Positions 1 to 6,653 of a stretch of 7,547 bases of DNA are shown piece by piece (position 1 is the stretch's first letter; the number at the start of each line of letters is the position of its first letter). The notes under the pieces are model-generated. The model had not been told where the DNA came from. It saw nothing but the letters and a program-made list of their open reading frames with translations, and searched no databases. The DNA is taken from assembly GCA_947505025.1 (NCBI GenBank), contig CANNIJ010000076.1, positions 1-7,547 of the forward strand. The letters run 5' to 3'. Made by a program: the position numbers and the translations under genes. Source of the DNA: Legionellaceae bacterium (GTDB taxonomy: Bacteria > Pseudomonadota > Gammaproteobacteria > Legionellales > Legionellaceae).

Positions 1-633
1 AGACATGCAGGACTTGATTTTTTTTATCGTATCTTTAATTCGAATGGGCAGGAAGTAGGTCAATGCGGGAATGGTGCTCGCTGTCTGGCTCGCTTTATTC
101 AAGCTCGCGGACTAAGTGATAAAAAAAACATTTCTGTAGCCACCAGAACGACAAAGCTAACTTTATATTTACATGATGATGGGGGTGTCAGCGTGGATAT
201 GGGCATTCCTAGTTTTGTGAATGAAAAAAATTATCGGATTCAACTAGCAAAATGTATCAAGGTTTATCCTGTGAATATTGGCAATCCTCATGCTGTAATC
301 TTAGTCGACGATCTAAGCGTCGCTAATGTACATGACGACGGCCAACATATCAGCGTACATAAATTATTTCCCGATCAAACTAATGTGGAATTCATGCAAA
401 TCATGTCCAGTAATACAATAAAATTGCGTGTATACGAACGTGGTTGCGGTGAAACCCCCGCTTGTGGCAGTGGTGCAGTTGCAGCGGTGGTAATTGGTCA
501 AAAATATTATGATCTAGAAGATCGCGTAACGGTTCAACTGCCCGGCGGCGAGTTATTAGTACAGAAAAAAAATGCCGGCAACATGTTCCTCACTGGTGCA
601 GCAACCTTTGTATATGATGGAATAATCAGTTGA
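1..633 (+). CDS. dapF: Diaminopimelate epimerase DapF, 5'-truncated by window edge
   Basis: DapF is a cytoplasmic, cofactor-independent epimerase that converts LL- to meso-diaminopimelate for lysine and peptidoglycan synthesis. Frame 1 is open from base 1 and encodes 210 residues before TGA at 631-633. Both catalytic cysteines of the two-base mechanism are visible: C22 in QCGNGARC and C155 in GETPACGSGA. Other family signatures are YRIFN (9-13), GNPH (N95), TNVEF and VYERGCGET (E146, R147), then LPGGEL and a VYDG near the C terminus. Compared with E. coli DapF (274 residues, cysteines 73 and 217, from memory), about 50 N-terminal residues are missing, and the stretch between the cysteines is about 11 residues shorter. 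The GTG at 193 is internal and is not the start, because conserved catalytic sequence lies upstream of it. No frameshift is seen. The family call is firm. Confidence 0.97.
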   Translation, partial: RHAGLDFFYRIFNSNGQEVGQCGNGARCLARFIQARGLSDKKNISVATRTTKLTLYLHDDGGVSVDMGIPSFVNEKNYRIQLAKCIKVYPVNIGNPHAVILVDDLSVANVHDDGQHISVHKLFPDQTNVEFMQIMSSNTIKLRVYERGCGETPACGSGAVAAVVIGQKYYDLEDRVTVQLPGGELLVQKKNAGNMFLTGAATFVYDGIIS

Positions 634-674
634 TTTGGTAATTATTCAGAGTGAAACAAGTAGTGGATTGTTGC

Positions 675-709
675 CAATTCATCTTCGCTGGACTTCAAGA
701 GTCGAATTG
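675..709. repeat. Weak nested inverted repeat downstream of dapF
   Basis: CAATTC (675-680) is complementary to GAATTG (704-709). Inside it, GACT (691-694) pairs with AGTC (700-703) around a five-base loop, directly abutting the GAATTG arm. It lies 42 bases after the dapF stop and might help end dapF transcripts. The stem is interrupted and no T-run follows, so it is a poor terminator candidate and could be chance. Confidence 0.2.
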
Positions 710-729
710 TTGAAAGAGTGCTAGCGTGA

Positions 730-757
730 TTGATTTAACGATAGTATCATTGATACT
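730..757 (+). promoter_or_regulatory. Possible weak sigma-70 promoter of mdh
   Basis: TTGATT (730-735, 4 of 6 matches to the -35 consensus) and GATACT (752-757, 4 of 6 to the -10) are separated by 16 bases, about 35 bases before the mdh start. The -10 would form the right half of the palindrome at 743-757, so a protein bound there could block it. Such matches are common by chance in AT-rich DNA. This is a suggestion only. Confidence 0.25.
743..757. promoter_or_regulatory. Perfect 15-base palindrome upstream of mdh, operator-like
   Basis: AGTATCA-T-TGATACT has perfect 7-base arms around one central base and ends 34 bases before the mdh ATG. The position suits an operator overlapping the promoter. 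The arms are AT-rich, and an RNA hairpin with a one-base loop is not possible, so a DNA-binding dimer is the more natural reading. No regulator is encoded in the window and the site matches no operator I can name. Confidence 0.4.
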
Positions 758-758
758 T

Positions 759-770
759 TGATCCTGATCA
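759..770. repeat. Second short inverted repeat before mdh
   Basis: TGATC-CT-GATCA has perfect 5-base arms and starts one base after the palindrome at 743-757. Both share the TGAT word, giving closely spaced TGAT/ATCA half-sites between 730 and 770. It may be a second operator half-site set or chance AT-rich symmetry. Confidence 0.25.
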
Positions 771-791
771 TATCTACAAGAAGGAATAAGC

Positions 792-1811
792 ATGAATAAT
801 CGCGTACGTATTGCCATCACTGGTGCAGCTGGTCAAATTGGTTATGCATTATTATTTAGAATTGCATCTGGGCAAATGTTCGGCGATCACATCGATGTTG
901 AATTAAATCTATTAGAATTAGAGTCATCATTACCCATGCTCGAAGGTATTGCCATGGAATTAGAGGACTGTGCGTTTCCGCGCTTAAAACGTGTGTTATG
1001 CACCAGTGATTTAAAATGTGCAATGGATGGTGTCAATTGGGCTTTATTGATTGGTTCCGTACCGCGCAAAGCCGGAATGGAACGGTCTGATTTACTACAA
1101 GTCAATGGTGGTATTTTTACCCAGCAAGGACGTGCGCTGAATGATTATTCGGCTGATAATATACGCGTTTTCGTAGTCGGCAATCCTTGTAATACCAATG
1201 CTTTAATTGCTAAACATCACGCTAAAGATATTCCAGATGATCGATTTTTCTCTATGACATTATTAGATGAATTGCGTGCTCGTACACAATTGGCCCAAAA
1301 AGCTAATGTAGATATTACAGCAATTTCACAAATGACGATTTGGGGTAATCACTCAGCCACACAATTCCCTGATTTTTATCATGCAAAAATACATGGCTTA
1401 CCTGCAACCACAGTGATTGATGACTTGGATTGGTTCAAAGATTATTTTGTACCGACCATACAACAGCGCGGATCAGCCGTAATTAAGGCCAAAGGTAGCA
1501 GCTCAGCTGGATCTGCAGCTAATGCCATAATCGGCAGTATCAACAACCTGATCACAGATACTGTGAGTGGCGAATCTTTTTCAATTGGACGCTGCTCATT
1601 AGGCGAATATGGTGTTGATCCTGGATTAATGTTTTCCTTTCCTTGTCGTCGTGAGCATGGTTTAATTCGAAGACTAGGCCTTGAGCATGGAGTGATCAAC
1701 GTAGTAGAAGGTCTAACCTTTGACGCCTATGCACAAGCACTACTAGAAATAACCCTGGGAGAGTTACGCCACGAACGCGATATTGTAAAGCAATTGGGGC
1801 TTTTAGATTAG
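792..1811 (+). CDS. mdh: Malate dehydrogenase, cytoplasmic (Coxiella-like) type
   Basis: Mdh catalyses malate + NAD+ to oxaloacetate + NADH in the TCA cycle, in the cytoplasm. The 339-residue product starts with an N-terminal Rossmann fold: GAAGQIG (11-17), then acidic E42 in LLELE, as expected for NAD rather than NADP. The substrate-loop arginines R92 and R98 are in PRKAGMER, followed by VGNPCNTN (N131). The catalytic pair is D159 and H187 (IWGNHS), with substrate-binding R162. It is roughly 10 residues longer than typical relatives (about 327-330), mostly at the C terminus. The motif usually read as RLDHNRA is here LLDELRA, with the catalytic residues retained. The start is well supported: AAGGA at 781-785 lies six bases before the ATG. 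It is separated from dapF by 158 bases with palindromic sequence, so it probably has its own promoter. All catalytic residues are present, and the enzyme should be active. Confidence 0.96.
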   Translation: MNNRVRIAITGAAGQIGYALLFRIASGQMFGDHIDVELNLLELESSLPMLEGIAMELEDCAFPRLKRVLCTSDLKCAMDGVNWALLIGSVPRKAGMERSDLLQVNGGIFTQQGRALNDYSADNIRVFVVGNPCNTNALIAKHHAKDIPDDRFFSMTLLDELRARTQLAQKANVDITAISQMTIWGNHSATQFPDFYHAKIHGLPATTVIDDLDWFKDYFVPTIQQRGSAVIKAKGSSSAGSAANAIIGSINNLITDTVSGESFSIGRCSLGEYGVDPGLMFSFPCRREHGLIRRLGLEHGVINVVEGLTFDAYAQALLEITLGELRHERDIVKQLGLLD

Positions 1812-1826
1812 AAATCTATCAATTAT

Positions 1827-1845
1827 GGGCGTATCTTATACGCCC
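1827..1845. terminator. GC-rich hairpin between convergent genes
   Basis: GGGCGTAT (1827-1834) and ATACGCCC (1838-1845) form a perfect 8-bp stem with a three-base loop. The hairpin lies 15 bases after the mdh stop and 8 bases beyond the end of the opposing gene. Its place between two convergent genes suits a bidirectional terminator. Neither strand has a true T-run after the stem, so it may instead slow polymerase or protect 3' ends. Confidence 0.55.
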
Positions 1846-1853
1846 GGTCAAAA

Positions 1854-3113
1854 TTAGTCACCCAACAAACCATGCTGAACAACATGTGAATTTATGATTT
1901 CATCTATGCCTGCCGCAGCTGTTAATGCAGCTACGTTTGCTTTGGTAAAAAACCCATCAAATCCATTACAACGCTGTATATATTCTGTAATAAGAATCGA
2001 ATATTCAGAGTGTTTAGAAAAAATTTGCTCTAGATCTGGCAAATCTTTACATTCGCCGAAAACTTTATCTAAAAATTTAACTTTAGATTTGTTTTGTAAG
2101 ACTTTGATAACATAATCAATGTTTTTCACTCCTGATTTATGATTACCATCCATGATCTCCATGGCGATATGATGTAACCGCCGACCATAATTACGCACAA
2201 ATGTTTCTGTGGGCATTGGATGATTTTCGAATGAGTTGACCATATATGGTGTGTTATTTGCAGTGAATACTTTAGCTGGAGATAAGATATCGTTTCCGTG
2301 CAGTGTTCTCGTGACGTTAGTCGAGGAGTTCATATCCATGATATTGTAAGCACCCCAGAAATAATAGTTAGATAAACACAAGTACTCCAAAATAGAGTCC
2401 TCTCTTTCTCCAGCTAAAATACGTGTGGCCAGATGATCTATACCCTTGATAAGTTTGTTTAGTCCAGTGCTAATAGAAAAATTATTTAATTGCTCTAAGG
2501 ATTGTAATTGTTCTTGGGTAAGTGAAAATGGTTGGCCAAATTGAAATCTATCGAAATCAAAAATATCATAATCTGTATATCCAACACAGTTATAAGTTAG
2601 GTCAGACATTCGCGTAAAATGAATATGGTTATCACAATATAATTTATTTTCGGTTAGGTTAGGATCTCTAAACATAATATTTTGAGACGTTAAAATAGCT
2701 TTTGTTTCATCTTTTGCGGGTGAATTTAGAATTTCACCTACATAACGCGCATTACATTTTTCACGAGCATTTGGGTATAGTTGATTAATCCGTGTAATAT
2801 CATCTATAAAATTTTCTGCAAGCGGCTCTATAACCAAATATGCAGGGGAATCTGGATGATTAACTAAACAATAAATCTTATGTGTTTTGCTAATATAGCT
2901 GGCCTGACAACGATAAGGTGTCATTGCGTATAGTTCCTGAATAAATGCAAATGCATCGCCAGTTTGTACTTGTGTTATTACCGCGGCAATATCTCCGATC
3001 AGTTCATTAAGACCACTTGATTGGCGCCTTTCAATAATTTTCAGACGATATTCATCAAAATATTCTGAATTCTTTTTGTCACCTTTGGATATATAAGTTA
3101 GGGGATTAATCAT
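1854..3113 (-). CDS. Unrecognised soluble protein with internal duplication
   Basis: I do not recognise this 419-residue protein. It has no signal peptide and no membrane segment, so it is predicted to be cytosolic or exported by a non-Sec route. It contains two related units. Residues 32-73 (from SSGLNELI) align without gaps to 215-256 (from STGLNKLI), with 13 identities in 42 by hand. Further on, GEILNSPAK (126-134) matches GNDILSPAK (273-281), with unit 2 about 36 residues shorter in between. The C-terminal part (about 330-419) is unique and helical in appearance. The start is supported by AAGGA on the reverse strand (3122-3126), eight bases before the ATG. It converges with mdh and diverges from maeA, so it is transcribed alone. 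Sampled lines are 27-33% GC, below mdh and maeA, which hints at a different origin. A secreted effector role is possible in a Legionella-like host, but no clear C-terminal secretion signal is visible. Confidence 0.85.
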   Translation of the reverse strand: MINPLTYISKGDKKNSEYFDEYRLKIIERRQSSGLNELIGDIAAVITQVQTGDAFAFIQELYAMTPYRCQASYISKTHKIYCLVNHPDSPAYLVIEPLAENFIDDITRINQLYPNAREKCNARYVGEILNSPAKDETKAILTSQNIMFRDPNLTENKLYCDNHIHFTRMSDLTYNCVGYTDYDIFDFDRFQFGQPFSLTQEQLQSLEQLNNFSISTGLNKLIKGIDHLATRILAGEREDSILEYLCLSNYYFWGAYNIMDMNSSTNVTRTLHGNDILSPAKVFTANNTPYMVNSFENHPMPTETFVRNYGRRLHHIAMEIMDGNHKSGVKNIDYVIKVLQNKSKVKFLDKVFGECKDLPDLEQIFSKHSEYSILITEYIQRCNGFDGFFTKANVAALTAAAGIDEIINSHVVQHGLLGD

Positions 3114-3165
3114 GGCAATCGTCCTTATTGATTATATTCTATCGTAAGTCTTGTACGTAGTACTA

Positions 3166-3190
3166 TGTATGATAGCAAAACTATCATACA
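3166..3190. promoter_or_regulatory. Perfect inverted repeat in the divergent intergenic region
   Basis: TGTATGATAG (3166-3175) and CTATCATACA (3181-3190) are perfect 10-base inverted arms separated by CAAAA. The repeat sits 53 bases upstream of the reverse-strand gene and 46 bases upstream of maeA. A site midway between divergent starts, with arm centres about 15 bases apart, is typical of a dimeric repressor or activator site. A hairpin is also possible, but the AT-rich stem has no T-run after it on either strand. It shares the words GATAG and TATCAT with the mdh upstream region. Confidence 0.5.
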
Positions 3191-3195
3191 GCAAC

Positions 3196-3201
3196 TATAC
3201 T
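3196..3201 (+). promoter_or_regulatory. Possible -10 element for maeA
   Basis: TATACT matches five of six -10 consensus bases and lies 34 bases before the maeA ATG. No good -35 is seen at 16-18 bases upstream, where the inverted repeat's left arm and spacer lie. If real, it would probably need an activator bound at that repeat. Weak evidence. Confidence 0.25.
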
Positions 3202-3235
3202 GAAATATAGACCAAGAACCACAAGGAACCACGCT

Positions 3236-4906
3236 ATGGTGCTAAAAATCAGCTTACGTGGAAGTGCGTTGCTACGAGATCCTTTATTAAATAAAGAAAC
3301 TGCATTCAGTCACCATGAAAAAGGCATATTTAATTTATACGGACTATTGCCAGAAAATACTGAAACTATAGAACAGCAACTAGAGCGTTGCAACAACGCA
3401 TATTCTGCAAAAAACAGCTATTTAGAAAAACATATTTATCTGCGTGCCCTACAAGATCGCAATGAGATCCTTTTTTATCGTTTCATTATAACTAATCTAA
3501 CCGAGATGATGCCAATAATTTACACGCCCGTTGTAGGCGAGGCTTGTCAAAATTTCGATAAGATATACCGGAGTCCACGTGGTTTATTTATTAGCTACCC
3601 TGAAAGAGAACAAATGGACTCTATACTTCAGGCGGTGAAGTCACATCGTAGAGTAAAAGTTATTGTGTTCACTGATGGTGAACGAGTTTTAGGTCTTGGT
3701 GACCAAGGTGTAGGTGGACTAGGGATCCCAATTGGTAAACTATCATTATATACAGTTTGTGGTGGTATAAACCCTGCGAACACATTACCAATTATTTTAG
3801 ATGTAGGTACGAATAATCAGGAAAAATTAAATGATCCAGAGTATTTAGGTTGGAGACATCCACGCATCACAGGAAAAAAATATGCGGATTTTGTAGATCA
3901 TTTTGTGCAAAGCGTCAAAAAACATTTCCCACATGTGCTGCTGCAATTTGAAGACTTTGCACAACAAAATGCCTACCCATTACTAGAACGCTACCGCGAT
4001 CAATTATGCACCTTCAATGATGATATACAAGGAACTGCAGCGGTTGCTTTGGCAGCAATTATTGCAGCTACAAATGTTACTAACTCTAAACTAAAAGATC
4101 AAAAAATCGCTGTCTTTGGAGCCGGCTCAGCAGGATGTGGTATTAGTGAACAGATTATTAAAGCGATGACCCACCAAGGTCTAAGTCCTGAGGATGCACG
4201 AGCACAATTCTACCTTATTGATAAAAATGGTCTCTTAGACGACAGTATGCAGGATCTTCTAGATTTTCAACGTCCATTTGCTCGAACTAAAAATTCTTTA
4301 GATCACTGGACATGTGAGCAACCTGGCAAAATCAGCTTGCTTGACGTAGTCAACAATGCACAACCAACTATTCTATTAGGTGTTTCTGCACAACCCAATC
4401 AGTTCACCGAAACTATCGTTAAAAGTATGAATAAATATTGTGAACGCCCAATTATTTTTCCATTATCCAATCCAACATCTAAAGCAGAAGCTACTCCCTG
4501 TGATTTGCTAACATGGACCTCAGGCAACGCATTGGTTGCTACTGGCAGCCCATTTGAGTCCGTCGTAATTGGCACGCAAAAACTTAAAATTGATCAATGT
4601 AATAACTCTTATATATTTCCAGGAATTGGTTTGGCTGTTGTAGCTGGACATGCGCGTCGTGTCACCGATGGTATGATGATGGCTGCCGCCATTGCATTAA
4701 GTGAGTTAGCACCATCTTTGACTAAAGATGTATATGGTTTATTACCAGATTTATCAAATATCCGCAACGTGAGCCAACATATAGCCAGTGCAGTAATTCT
4801 CCAAGGTATCCTCGAGGGACATATTGATCCAATAGATAAGGCATCAATCAAGCAAGCTATTAAAAAAACCATGTGGTTTCCTGAATATGAGAAATTTGAT
4901 ATTTAA
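3236..4906 (+). CDS. maeA: NAD-type malic enzyme (malate to pyruvate + CO2)
   Basis: This cytoplasmic enzyme oxidatively decarboxylates L-malate to pyruvate and CO2, producing NADH. The 556 residues match the long, E. coli MaeA-type family (565 residues) from end to end. Visible motifs are: MMPIIYTPVVGEACQ with catalytic Y96; SPRGLFISYPER; the malate-binding DGERVLGLGD (R150); catalytic K168 in GIPIGKL; the divalent metal ligands E239-D240 in LLQFEDF and D262-D263 in FNDDIQGTA; the nucleotide fold FGAGSAGCG (294-302); PLSNPTSKAEATP; and CNNSYIFPGIGL near 455-465. The start is supported by AAGGA at 3223-3227, eight bases before the ATG. It probably leads a two-gene operon with the FMN protein 23 bases downstream, and it diverges from the unknown gene across a 122-base region with an operator-like repeat. 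Cofactor preference is inferred from family resemblance. Confidence 0.96.
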   Translation: MVLKISLRGSALLRDPLLNKETAFSHHEKGIFNLYGLLPENTETIEQQLERCNNAYSAKNSYLEKHIYLRALQDRNEILFYRFIITNLTEMMPIIYTPVVGEACQNFDKIYRSPRGLFISYPEREQMDSILQAVKSHRRVKVIVFTDGERVLGLGDQGVGGLGIPIGKLSLYTVCGGINPANTLPIILDVGTNNQEKLNDPEYLGWRHPRITGKKYADFVDHFVQSVKKHFPHVLLQFEDFAQQNAYPLLERYRDQLCTFNDDIQGTAAVALAAIIAATNVTNSKLKDQKIAVFGAGSAGCGISEQIIKAMTHQGLSPEDARAQFYLIDKNGLLDDSMQDLLDFQRPFARTKNSLDHWTCEQPGKISLLDVVNNAQPTILLGVSAQPNQFTETIVKSMNKYCERPIIFPLSNPTSKAEATPCDLLTWTSGNALVATGSPFESVVIGTQKLKIDQCNNSYIFPGIGLAVVAGHARRVTDGMMMAAAIALSELAPSLTKDVYGLLPDLSNIRNVSQHIASAVILQGILEGHIDPIDKASIKQAIKKTMWFPEYEKFDI

Positions 4907-4929
4907 TCATAATTAAACTGGGGCTTCAT

Positions 4930-6501
4930 ATGCAAAGACAATGGTATTTAGGATTGGGCATTATAATTATTAGTGTATTGTTGCTCATGATGATCATGCA
5001 TGATGTCATGTGGTTTCTGGCCTTTTTAATTCCTATCATAGTAATAGCAATACATGATCTTTTTCAGAAAAAAAACACTATATTACGTAACTTTCCTGTT
5101 CTAGGGCACTTACGCTACATTCTGGAATTTATTAGGCCAGAGATTCAACAATACTTTATAGCTAGTGATGAAAGTGAACGACCATTTAACCGAGAAATTA
5201 GATCAGTGATCTATCAGCGTGCTAAAAATGTACGAGACACAATCCCCTTTGGAACTGAAAAAAATATTTTACGAGTTGGATATTCCTGGGTACTGCACTC
5301 ATTAGATCCTAAACATGTAAGTGAAGTTGAACCACGTATAACAGTTGGTGGGCCTGATTGTAAGCAGCCATACAGCGCATCCAGACTGAATATTTCCGCC
5401 ATGAGTTTTGGGGCGCTTTCAGGAAAAGCTATTATGGCATTAAATAAAGGAGCACTCCTTGGAAACTTTGCCCATAACACCGGAGAAGGCGGCCTCAGCC
5501 AATATCATCTACAAGGTGGAGATCTTGTTTTTCAAATAGGAACTGCTTATTTTGGATGCAGAGATCCGCAAGGTAATTTTGACGGCAACTTGTTTGAGAA
5601 TATAGCAACTCGCACAGAAGTCAAAATGATTGAAATAAAGTTATCACAAGGAGCAAAACCATCGCATGGAGGGATCTTACCTGCGGCAAAGCTAACGCAG
5701 GAAATAGCCCGCGCTCGTCACGTCCCAATGGGCAGTGACGTCATCTCTCCTCCGGCTCACTCAGCCTTTAACTCACCCATAGGACTATTAAAATTCATTA
5801 AGCGTCTACGTGATTTATCTGGAGGCAAACCAGTTGGGTTTAAGTTATGCGTAGGCCGCAAGAATGAGTTCTTAAGTATCTGTAAATCAATGCTAGAAAC
5901 TAATATATTTCCTGATTTTATAACTGTTGATGGTGCAGAAGGCGGTACTGGTGCTGCTCCACTAGAGTTCACCGACTATGTAGGCGAGCCGCTGGAGTCT
6001 GGCTTACTTTTTGTTCACAACGCACTAGTTGGGATTAATGTTCGTGACAAAATTAGAATTATTTGTAGTGGTAAAATTGCTGTTGGTTTTGACATGGTGG
6101 AAAAAATTGCTATGGGTGCTGATATGTGTAACAGTGCACGAGCGATGATGATGAGTGTTGGCTGTGTGCAATCCAGACAGTGTGATGCCAATACATGTCC
6201 AACTGGAGTGGCCACACAAAACCTACGCCTACAACGTGGCCTAGTGGTAGAGGAAAAAAAACATCGCGCAGCAAACTTTCATAAAAACACCATGAAAAGC
6301 TTTTTAGAACTAGTTGGTGCCATGGGCTTAAGGAACCCAAGTGACTTACATCCTAACTTTATCATGCGGCGTGTAAGCATTAACTGTGTAAAACCATTTG
6401 GTGAAATCTACCACTATCTAGAACCCGGACAATTACTCGGTAAAAACATACCTGATAACTTTAAAAAATACTGGGATTTAGCTGATACTAATGAGTTTTA
6501 A
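4930..6501 (+). CDS. Membrane-anchored FMN-binding glutamate synthase family protein
   Basis: This 523-residue protein carries the FMN/Fe-S synthase domain of glutamate synthase (GltB-like). It lacks both the N-terminal glutamine amidotransferase domain and the C-terminal beta-helix domain, so it cannot be an ordinary GOGAT large subunit on its own. It starts with two closely spaced hydrophobic segments (about 7-23 and 27-43), then a basic, cytosolic linker. The barrel shows SAMSFGALSG (156-165), NTGEGG (183-188), KLSQGAKPSHGG (237-248) and DGAEGGTGAAP (334-344). C412, C418 and C423 give the C-x5-C-x4-C pattern that binds the 3Fe-4S cluster in glutamate synthases. Proteins of this stand-alone type are widespread, but their reaction is not settled; an inner-membrane oxidoreductase is the safest description. 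It follows maeA by 23 bases with only a weak GGGG-type ribosome site, which suggests co-transcription. No damage is seen. Confidence 0.93.
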   Translation: MQRQWYLGLGIIIISVLLLMMIMHDVMWFLAFLIPIIVIAIHDLFQKKNTILRNFPVLGHLRYILEFIRPEIQQYFIASDESERPFNREIRSVIYQRAKNVRDTIPFGTEKNILRVGYSWVLHSLDPKHVSEVEPRITVGGPDCKQPYSASRLNISAMSFGALSGKAIMALNKGALLGNFAHNTGEGGLSQYHLQGGDLVFQIGTAYFGCRDPQGNFDGNLFENIATRTEVKMIEIKLSQGAKPSHGGILPAAKLTQEIARARHVPMGSDVISPPAHSAFNSPIGLLKFIKRLRDLSGGKPVGFKLCVGRKNEFLSICKSMLETNIFPDFITVDGAEGGTGAAPLEFTDYVGEPLESGLLFVHNALVGINVRDKIRIICSGKIAVGFDMVEKIAMGADMCNSARAMMMSVGCVQSRQCDANTCPTGVATQNLRLQRGLVVEEKKHRAANFHKNTMKSFLELVGAMGLRNPSDLHPNFIMRRVSINCVKPFGEIYHYLEPGQLLGKNIPDNFKKYWDLADTNEF

Positions 6502-6520
6502 CTGTGAATACTCAACCTAG

Positions 6521-6581
6521 CATGAGCAACTGCTGTCGCATGAGCAATTCAACTTTAATGACTATGAGTTGAGTTGCTCAT
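6521..6581. repeat. Competing hairpins downstream of the maeA operon
   Basis: CATGAGCAA occurs twice in direct orientation (6521-6529 and 6539-6547), and its complement TTGCTCAT occurs once (6574-6581). The second copy forms a 15-bp stem, 6540-6554 with 6567-6581, with one G-U wobble and a 12-base loop. The first copy, 6522-6531, can instead pair perfectly over 10 bp with 6572-6581. The two folds exclude each other. The place, 20-80 bases after a stop codon and between convergent genes, suggests a role in transcript end formation, but no T-run follows on either strand. Confidence 0.5.
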
Positions 6582-6582
6582 A

Positions 6583-6627
6583 CTTAGCTAAGGATTTAAA
6601 AATTAGATCTTGCTATATATATCCTTA
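6583..6627. repeat. AT-rich palindromic segment between convergent genes
   Basis: CTTAGCTAAG (6583-6592) is a perfect 10-base palindrome. TAAGGAT (6589-6595) is also complementary to ATCCTTA (6621-6627), enclosing an AT-rich loop that ends in an alternating TA run (6614-6622). It lies just after the hairpins above and before the end of the reverse-strand gene. It may be part of that gene's 3' untranslated region; no function is evident. Confidence 0.25.
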
Positions 6628-6653
6628 TACTATGGTGCCGATGACATAGATGG

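Noticed and set aside
193..195. GTG as the start codon of a short dapF
   Set aside because: The same frame is open upstream to base 1 and contains the first catalytic cysteine, so this is internal.
887..1105. Reverse-strand open frame within mdh, and similar ones at 1442-1699, 4609-4872, 5214-5480, 5757-5972 and 6015-6340
   Set aside because: All lie opposite strongly conserved enzyme sequence, lack ribosome sites and resemble no protein family. They are shadows of the forward genes.
1854..1920. A C-terminal type IV secretion signal (glutamate-rich block) in the unknown 419-residue protein
   Set aside because: The last 25 residues have only one glutamate and no obvious E-block, so an effector call cannot be made from the sequence.
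1894..2115. Forward open frame opposite the 3' part of the unknown reverse-strand gene
   Set aside because: The reverse-strand frame is far longer, has a ribosome site and shows an internal protein repeat. The forward frame is low-complexity in appearance and has no ribosome site.
3131..3136. A perfect TATAAT on the reverse strand upstream of the unknown gene
   Set aside because: A start site about seven bases downstream would fall at the ribosome binding site (3122-3126), leaving a leader of about ten bases. No fitting -35 is seen 16-18 bases upstream.
6522..6572. A 16-codon reading frame (MSNCCRMSNSTLMTMS) inside the hairpin region
   Set aside because: There is no ribosome site before the ATG, and the frame is explained by the repeated CATGAGCAA sequence. 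It is too short to support by coding evidence.
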